Under the pieces are notes generated by a model. It searched no databases and had not been told where the DNA came from. It worked only from the letters and a program-made list of their open reading frames with translations. Made by a program: the position numbers and the translations under genes. Positions 1-3,886 of a DNA stretch of 6,289 nt are shown in pieces. The DNA is taken from assembly GCA_016207285.1 (NCBI GenBank), contig JACQPW010000025.1, positions 1 to 6,289 on the forward strand, written 5' to 3'. The first letter of the stretch is position 1; every line of letters begins with the position of its first letter. The stretch is from Candidatus Kerfeldbacteria bacterium (lineage in GTDB: Bacteria; Patescibacteriota; Patescibacteriia; UBA9570).

Positions 1-335
1 CCAATGACCACGCCAAGACTATTTTTACCAAAGTCTGCTTGTTGTTCCAAAATCAAACGGACACCACCAGCCAAAAACTTTTCGTCCACAAAAAAATTCA
101 AAAACCCTGGCGCCACTACTTCTACGCGCTCAATCCCCTCCCGGTCAATGCGTTCGGCAATATCGTGACCAATATCCAGCGGACTGCGTTTCAGCGTCTT
201 GGCTAGTTTCATGGCAATGTTGCTGGCGTAATCACCGTGTTCAGGATGATCCGTGTAGGTTACCTCGATATCGGCACCAGTGACGCCCAGCTGTTCCAAC
301 ACGACCTGAATTTTGTCTTGAATGACGCTTTTCAT
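1..335 (-). CDS. argS: Arginyl-tRNA synthetase, N-terminal part (partial)
   Basis: Arginyl-tRNA synthetase attaches arginine to tRNA-Arg in the cytoplasm. Only the first 111 codons are in the window; the gene runs off the left edge, so the catalytic HIGH motif is not visible. What is visible matches the N-terminal additional domain of ArgS, which contacts the tRNA elbow. It has the family motif PEHGDYASNIAMKLAK at residues 31-46 and VAPGFLNFFV at 74-83, followed by a segment that should lead into the catalytic domain. The start is the ATG at 335-333, giving MKSVIQDKIQ, the usual short lead before the first helix. There is no Shine-Dalgarno sequence; a TATAAT box ends 10 nt before the ATG, so the leader would be only a few nucleotides. 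The gene is divergent from smpB. The identification rests on motif recognition and is strong despite truncation. Confidence 0.93.
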   Translation of the reverse strand, partial: MKSVIQDKIQVVLEQLGVTGADIEVTYTDHPEHGDYASNIAMKLAKTLKRSPLDIGHDIAERIDREGIERVEVVAPGFLNFFVDEKFLAGGVRLILEQQADFGKNSLGVVI

Positions 336-345
336 AATGAAGGCT

Positions 346-351
346 ATTATA
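346..351 (-). promoter_or_regulatory. Probable -10 box of argS
   Basis: On the minus strand this is a perfect TATAAT, lying 10 nt before the argS ATG. Transcription would begin about 3 to 5 nt before the start codon, giving an almost leaderless mRNA. No good -35 hexamer is visible. The box belongs to the palindrome ATTATAAT (346-353), so a second TATAAT reads toward smpB at 348-353; the pair could serve as a shared divergent promoter core. Confidence 0.45.
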
Positions 352-369
352 ATGACTTTTTGCCTTTTA

Positions 370-378
370 TGCTACTAT
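370..378 (+). promoter_or_regulatory. Extended -10 promoter of smpB, leaderless start
   Basis: TGCTACTAT is an extended -10 element: TG, one base, then TACTAT at 373-378. Exactly six bases separate it from the smpB ATG at 385, so the normal initiation distance puts +1 on the A of the ATG. No Shine-Dalgarno sequence lies upstream; the spacer is C-rich. The -35 region is weak. The same geometry recurs before the gene at 3887, which raises confidence. An upstream TATAAT at 348-353 could give a longer leader instead. Confidence 0.55.
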
Positions 379-384
379 ACCCCC

Positions 385-831
385 ATGCCTACCCTTGCTA
401 TCAGTAAACATTTACGGTCCGATTATAATGTTCTCGAAGATTTTGAGGCTGGTTTGGTGTTGACCGGCGCCGAGGCTAAAGCGTGCAAGTTGGGGCACGT
501 CAAGCTGCAAGGTTCCTACGTTTCTTTTGAAAACGGTAAATTATGGCTGAAAAAAGCCCACATTAGCCCGTACCAACTGGCTAATCAGTCTGGGTATGAC
601 CCCATCCGCTCGCGCCAAGTTTTGCTGCACCAGAAGCAACTGACCTATCTCATTGGCAAACTACAGGAGCCCGGCTTGACATTACTGCCGGAAAATATGT
701 ATACTACGAGGCGTCTTGTTAAACTAAAGCTAGTGTTAGCAAGGGGTAAAAAGAAGTTCGATAAACGTGCCGACATTAAAAAACGGGACGTCAATCGCCA
801 AATTGCCCGCGCTCTTCGACAAAAGATATAG
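385..831 (+). CDS. smpB: SsrA-binding protein SmpB (tmRNA cofactor)
   Basis: SmpB binds the tRNA-like domain of tmRNA and carries it into stalled ribosomes for trans-translation. The 148-residue product is close to the family length. Family landmarks are the N-terminal strand region EAGLVLTGAEAKACK (21-35), the AHISPY segment (58-63), VLARGKKKFDKR (117-128) and a basic C-terminal tail, IKKRDVNRQIARAL (131-144), which in the family enters the empty mRNA channel. An in-frame ATG at 322 would add 21 residues, but these overlap the argS start and promoter and match nothing in SmpB. The ATG at 385 gives the expected N-terminus and sits at +1 of an extended -10 element. Its RNA partner gene begins 47 nt after the stop, so the two halves of the rescue system are adjacent and may be co-transcribed. 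Confidence 0.95.
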   Translation: MPTLAISKHLRSDYNVLEDFEAGLVLTGAEAKACKLGHVKLQGSYVSFENGKLWLKKAHISPYQLANQSGYDPIRSRQVLLHQKQLTYLIGKLQEPGLTLLPENMYTTRRLVKLKLVLARGKKKFDKRADIKKRDVNRQIARALRQKI

Positions 832-878
832 GCTTTCACTCTTTCTTCCTCCTATTTTTAGGTAGGCGGGACGAGGGC

Positions 879-1278
879 GGGGATGCCTATATTCGATACT
901 TTGAACCAATGCATAACTGGCTAGTGATGCCGGGTGTCGTCACAAACACACCCAACCGTACCAAGTGCAAACTTCGTACAAACGGTAAAAGCTAAGGTTG
1001 CCGCGTTCACAAACGCGTTCACACCAGCTTTTGCTCCTGTTGTTGCCTAAAACCAACAACCATCCACCAACTTGATACCTAATAGAGTTGATCTGGGTGC
1101 CATATCATTAGGCTATAGCCGCCAGTGCTGATCATAGCGGCCGTACCTACTGATCAGATCGAAATGCAGATCAGTGAATAGTGCTTGTCTGTGTTTCTAA
1201 ATTACCCACTATTCTATGCTAGTAGAAGGTGTGCAGCGGACGAAGTAGACGCGGGTGTAACCCCCGCCATCTCCACCA
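879..1278 (+). ncRNA. ssrA: Transfer-messenger RNA (tmRNA), one-piece
   Basis: tmRNA acts as alanyl-tRNA and then as mRNA to release stalled ribosomes and tag the nascent chain. The acceptor stem pairs GGGGATG (879-885) with CATCTCC (1268-1274), leaving A and an encoded CCA at 1276-1278. The ATTCGA element of the D-like region lies at 891-896. The long stem includes TACTTTG (897-903) with CGAAGTA (1241-1247) and TGCAT (910-914) with GTGCA (1231-1235). Upstream of the tag, GGGTGT (932-937) pairs with ACACCC (948-953). The tag frame is 991-1050, followed by a structured region with further stems such as ACTGATC (1149-1155) with GATCAGT (1169-1175). The 400-nt length is slightly above the usual 350-400 nt. 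The T-loop TGTAACC (1256-1262) is unusual. No clear promoter or terminator is visible; co-transcription with smpB and processing is possible. Confidence 0.95.
991..1050 (+). other. tmRNA-encoded degradation tag reading frame
   Basis: Reading from the GCT at 991 gives AKVAAFTNAFTPAFAPVVA followed by TAA at 1048-1050. This is 19 encoded residues, to which the tRNA-borne alanine is added in front. The resume codon is inferred from its place just after the upstream hairpin and an A run, and from the usual Ala at this position. The C-terminal PVVA is small and hydrophobic, as expected for a protease-recognition end, but it is not the common LAA. The stop codon and frame are clear; the exact resume codon is less certain. 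Confidence 0.8.
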
Positions 1279-1305
1279 TAGCCTTTATTATTAAGTTACA
1301 AGTGT

Positions 1306-1818
1306 ATTTCCAAAAAAGAATTCCGCGTCAATGACCAAATCCGTATTCCGCAGGTCCGCGTGATTGATGAAAAAGGTACCATGCTCGGTGTCATGCCCAC
1401 GACCGAAGCTATCCGACTAGCCGTTGAACGCGGCTTCGACCTGGTAGAAGTATCACCGGTTGCCCAACCACCAGTGTGCAAGATTATCGATTATGGTCAA
1501 TTGCGTTACGAAGCCAACAAAAAGGAACGCAAGCAACGCGGCAAACAAAAAAAGACCGAAGTCAAAGGAATTCGCCTATCCGCAACCATCGGCGACCATG
1601 ATGTGCTCGTCCGGGTAAAGCAAGCCAGTAAATTCCTGGAAGAAGGTAACAAGGTACAAGTAGAACTATTGTTACGTGGTCGCCAAAAAGCCCATCCTGA
1701 AATTGGTCGCCAAGTGGTACAAGACTTCATGAACCAGTTGCTCGATGTTGCAACGATTGAAAGCCAAGTCTCACAGCAAGGCGGAAAAGTATCTGCTATT
1801 ATGATGCCAAAAAAATAA
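1306..1818 (+). CDS. infC: Translation initiation factor IF-3, AUU start
   Basis: IF3 binds the 30S subunit, prevents early 50S joining and checks start-codon and initiator-tRNA pairing. The N-domain opens with the family motif RVNDQIRIPQVRVID (residues 7-21), and the helix/linker area carries KIIDYGQLRYEANK (59-72), a near match to the IF3 signature with Q in place of a basic residue. The C-domain ends GGKVSAIMMPKK. A GTG at 1360 would remove the first 18 residues, including the conserved RVNDQIR. The frame is open only from 1282, after a TAG at 1279, and holds no ATG, GTG or TTG before that motif; ATT at 1306 is the sensible start and gives 170 residues, the normal length. AUU initiation of infC is known in Escherichia coli, where it supports autoregulation. 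The gene starts 27 nt after the tmRNA; TATTAA at 1289-1294 is a weak possible -10 box. It leads the rpmI-rplT operon. Confidence 0.93.
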   Translation: MSKKEFRVNDQIRIPQVRVIDEKGTMLGVMPTTEAIRLAVERGFDLVEVSPVAQPPVCKIIDYGQLRYEANKKERKQRGKQKKTEVKGIRLSATIGDHDVLVRVKQASKFLEEGNKVQVELLLRGRQKAHPEIGRQVVQDFMNQLLDVATIESQVSQQGGKVSAIMMPKK

Positions 1819-1839
1819 CTTAGTCTGACACAACAACCT

Positions 1840-2043
1840 ATGCCCAAATTAAAAACCATTAAGAGTATCAGCAAACGCGTTAAAGTAGCCGGCGGCAAAA
1901 AACGCCGTCTGATCTTGCGCACTCCTGGACAAGATCATTTTAATGCCCGTGAAACCGGCAAAGCCAAGCGTAACAAGCGCAGTGACTTTGAAATTTCCAA
2001 TGTCTACCAACGCACCATCCGTCGTGCGCTTAATCAACAGTAA
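1840..2043 (+). CDS. rpmI: 50S ribosomal protein L35 (bL35)
   Basis: bL35 is a small, very basic protein of the large ribosomal subunit. The 67-residue product begins MPKLKTIKSISKRVKV, matching the family start MPKxKTxKxxxKR, and continues with the basic GGKKRR stretch and the KAKRNKRS segment near residues 41-48. The C-terminal VYQRTIRRAL corresponds to the usual ending helix. It lies 21 nt after infC and 21 nt before rplT, the classical infC-rpmI-rplT order. The spacer ahead of it is C/A-rich with no Shine-Dalgarno sequence. In other bacteria this operon is controlled by L20 binding to a leader or intergenic RNA; I cannot identify such a structure in these short spacers. Confidence 0.95.
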   Translation: MPKLKTIKSISKRVKVAGGKKRRLILRTPGQDHFNARETGKAKRNKRSDFEISNVYQRTIRRALNQQ

Positions 2044-2064
2044 CTAGCTTACCTACCCAACCAT

Positions 2065-2406
2065 ATGCCACGTGTCAAACGAGGTGTCGCCCATGTCAAG
2101 CGCCGCCACAACCTGCTCAAGCGAGCTAAAGGCTTCAAATGGGGCCGCAAGAACCGCATTCGTTTAGCCAAGACCGCTGTCACCCGCGCTGGTGTCAATG
2201 CGTATCGAGGTCGCAAGCAAAAGAAACGTCTCAGTAAAGCCAATTGGGCCGTCAGTATCAATGCCGGTGTCCGTCCACTCGGTTTAAACTACAGCAAACT
2301 GCGCGCTCAACTGCGTGTTCAACAGATTGAACTAGATCGCAAAAGTTTAGCCGAGTTAGCCAAACGCTTTCCAGCGGTGTTTGAACAATTAGTGAAATCA
2401 CTCTGA
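2065..2406 (+). CDS. rplT: 50S ribosomal protein L20 (bL20)
   Basis: bL20 is an early assembly protein of the large subunit, with a long basic N-terminal helix that penetrates 23S rRNA. The 113-residue product has the typical MPRVKRGVAHVKRRHNLLKR start, the GVNAYRGRKQKKR basic segment (68-80), then SINAG (89-93), GLNYSKL (98-104) and the IELDRKSLAELA segment (118-129 in family alignments; here near residues 93-105 from the C-terminal half). The block usually reading DFRxLWIxRINA is altered here to LSKANWAVSINA, so the protein is divergent at a normally conserved rRNA contact. Length is slightly below the usual 115-120. The leader is C/A-rich without a Shine-Dalgarno sequence. The TGA stop overlaps the proposed CTG start of the next gene. 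Confidence 0.95.
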   Translation: MPRVKRGVAHVKRRHNLLKRAKGFKWGRKNRIRLAKTAVTRAGVNAYRGRKQKKRLSKANWAVSINAGVRPLGLNYSKLRAQLRVQQIELDRKSLAELAKRFPAVFEQLVKSL

Positions 2407-3350
2407 AAAAACTTTTCCAGTTCATCTACCCAGAAGAACTGATCGTAGCCATCACCTTTACGGTGGTGGCTATTGTTTTTGTCCTGTCTCCCCTGCCCTT
2501 GCGCTTTATCGACGACAGCTTGTGGTTCATTTTCTTTAAACGCATTGGGGTGAGTTGGTTTATTTTAGCGGTCATCCACATCTTATGGAAGATTATTCAT
2601 ACAACGAGACCAGCCATCGGAACGATCGTCCGAGACAGTTTTTTGTTTTCTAGCCGAGTGTGGTTAGTCTTCTACTTGACCCTAGTGATTCACCTGAACA
2701 TTAAAATTAATGTTGGGGTGTGGAACTCAGCCAACTATGACGCAGCCTTACAGTACAGCGACCAATGGCTACGCTGGCTGATTGATGCTGTATTGTGGTG
2801 GCACCCACTGATTGATCAATACATTGACTCGGCTGCCTGGTACACGACCGTTTATGAATTCATGTTTTTACTCAGTTTCGCTGTCTTCAGTCTGAAGAGC
2901 CCAGCGCTGTTTCATAAAGTATTCTGTGCGACAGTGATCTCCTTATTACTCGGTACCTTTGGATATCTGCTCTTTCCCGCTATTGGCCCATTTGTGTATG
3001 AGCTGCCAGCCTCACCGTTACTACAACAAGCCATGCCGCTGATGTATTACCAATATGATCTCTATACCGCCAGCGCCGGGGCAAACTATACAGCCAGTTA
3101 CTTAGTACAGGGGTTAGCAGCCATGCCCAGTCTGCACGTGGCGCAAGTAGCGGTGTTCACCTATTATATTTGGAAGCACCTTAAACCCTTGAGTGTACTG
3201 TATATTCCAATGACTACGTTTATTATTTTGGAAGCTCTCTACACCCATTATCATTATGCCGCTGATATCGCTGCTGGATTATTGGTGGCTGCTAGTGCTA
3301 TTGTCATAACCCACTCTATCTATGCCCGCTACTCTAGAACAGTACTGTAA
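2403..3350 (+). CDS. PAP2-family integral membrane protein
   Basis: PAP2-fold membrane enzymes remove or transfer phosphate on lipids; this one most resembles the PAP2_3 branch, which includes inositol-phosphoceramide-synthase-like proteins. Numbering from the GTG at 2463, the fingerprints are GYLLFPAIGP (about 168-177), MPSLH (221-225) and HYAADIAAG (264-272) with catalytic-type H225, H264 and D268. About six to eight hydrophobic segments are visible. The start is uncertain. GTG 2463 gives 295 residues but cuts the first membrane helix in half. Reading upstream in frame gives LKKLFQFIYPEELIV joined to a full helix, and the CTG at 2403 overlaps the rplT stop by one CTGA, as ATGA overlaps do. 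ATT 2388 is another option. Substrate is unknown; undecaprenyl-phosphate or phospholipid metabolism are only guesses. The 3' end overlaps rsmG by 29 nt. Confidence 0.8.
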   Translation: MKKLFQFIYPEELIVAITFTVVAIVFVLSPLPLRFIDDSLWFIFFKRIGVSWFILAVIHILWKIIHTTRPAIGTIVRDSFLFSSRVWLVFYLTLVIHLNIKINVGVWNSANYDAALQYSDQWLRWLIDAVLWWHPLIDQYIDSAAWYTTVYEFMFLLSFAVFSLKSPALFHKVFCATVISLLLGTFGYLLFPAIGPFVYELPASPLLQQAMPLMYYQYDLYTASAGANYTASYLVQGLAAMPSLHVAQVAVFTYYIWKHLKPLSVLYIPMTTFIILEALYTHYHYAADIAAGLLVAASAIVITHSIYARYSRTVL

Positions 3351-3882
3351 CTTGGTGCGCACCGCCAACCAAACAGTCAATCTGGTATCGCGCCAGGATA
3401 TCGATCAGCTGTATGCACATCATGTGGTGCCTAGCCGGTTATTCTTGGAATTGCAGCGTGTCCGACCAGGCGAGACAGTGCTAGATATTGGTAGTGGCGG
3501 TGGTTTCCCTGGTATGGTGATTGCTATTATGGAACCAACGATTCAAGTGACCCTAGTAGATAGTATCGGTAAGAAAACAAAATTCCTCAGACACTGTGTA
3601 GCTGAACTTGGACTCAACAATGTTACGGTGGTAACTGGTCGTGTGGAAACAGTATCTGGTCAATACGATCATGTGACCGCTCGGGCCGTGGCACCATTGG
3701 ATACGTTGTGGAGCTGGGCCAGTCCACTCCTAAAACCAACCGGGACACTAGAAACTCTGAAAGGCGCCCAACATGCTGCCCACGAGGTGCAGACAGTACC
3801 AGTGACAGCTCAGTATACGATTATCCAAACTCATTTACCCGGTACAGTGATTGTGTCGGTAAGCCATAAGCTGCTAGAATAG
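3322..3882 (+). CDS. rsmG: 16S rRNA (guanine-N7) methyltransferase RsmG
   Basis: RsmG uses S-adenosylmethionine to methylate N7 of the 530-loop guanine (G527 in E. coli) of 16S rRNA. The 186-residue product has the RsmG form of motif I, LDIGSGGGFPG (54-64), the ribose-binding acidic residue in LVDSIGKKTKFL (78-89, D80), a TGRVE segment (105-109) and TARAVAPLDTL (119-129), then LLKPTGTLETLKGAQ. It is shorter than the usual 200-240 residues, mainly at both ends. The ATG at 3322 lies inside the PAP2 gene (29-nt overlap) and retains the family opening LEQYCNLVRTANQTVNLVSR; the next in-frame starts (TTG 3352, GTG 3355) would lose this helix. The usual Trp of the WN pair is Ala here (TAN). Overlap implies translational coupling. 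Also called gidB in older work. Confidence 0.93.
   Translation: MPATLEQYCNLVRTANQTVNLVSRQDIDQLYAHHVVPSRLFLELQRVRPGETVLDIGSGGGFPGMVIAIMEPTIQVTLVDSIGKKTKFLRHCVAELGLNNVTVVTGRVETVSGQYDHVTARAVAPLDTLWSWASPLLKPTGTLETLKGAQHAAHEVQTVPVTAQYTIIQTHLPGTVIVSVSHKLLE
3872..3880 (+). promoter_or_regulatory. Extended -10 promoter inside the rsmG end, leaderless start
   Basis: TGCTAGAAT is an extended -10 element with TAGAAT at 3875-3880, located on the last codons of rsmG. Six bases separate it from the ATG at 3887, the same distance as at smpB, so +1 would fall on the start codon. A weak -35 candidate, TTGTGT, lies at 3851-3856 with an 18-nt spacer. No Shine-Dalgarno sequence is present. Being within coding sequence, it could be partly coincidental. 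Confidence 0.5.
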
Positions 3883-3886
3883 CTCT

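Noticed and set aside
322..384. N-terminal extension of smpB from the ATG at 322
   Set aside because: It overlaps the argS start and the promoter region, adds 21 residues with no counterpart in SmpB, and the ATG at 385 gives the family N-terminus.
846..878. Promoter for ssrA based on the TATTTTTA stretch near 853
   Set aside because: There is no -35 at an acceptable distance and the start would be 13 nt before the mature end; possible, but not supported beyond chance.
1360..1362. GTG as the infC start
   Set aside because: It would remove the conserved RVNDQIR motif that is clearly encoded upstream in the same frame.
1506..1922. Minus-strand open frame of 138 codons opposite infC and rpmI
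   Set aside because: It is a shadow of two well-identified conserved genes, with no recognisable protein features.
2404..2406. TGA recoded as glycine, as in some Patescibacteria
   Set aside because: TGA ends L20 at the normal family length and also ends the secreted protein; no gene needs TGA read through.
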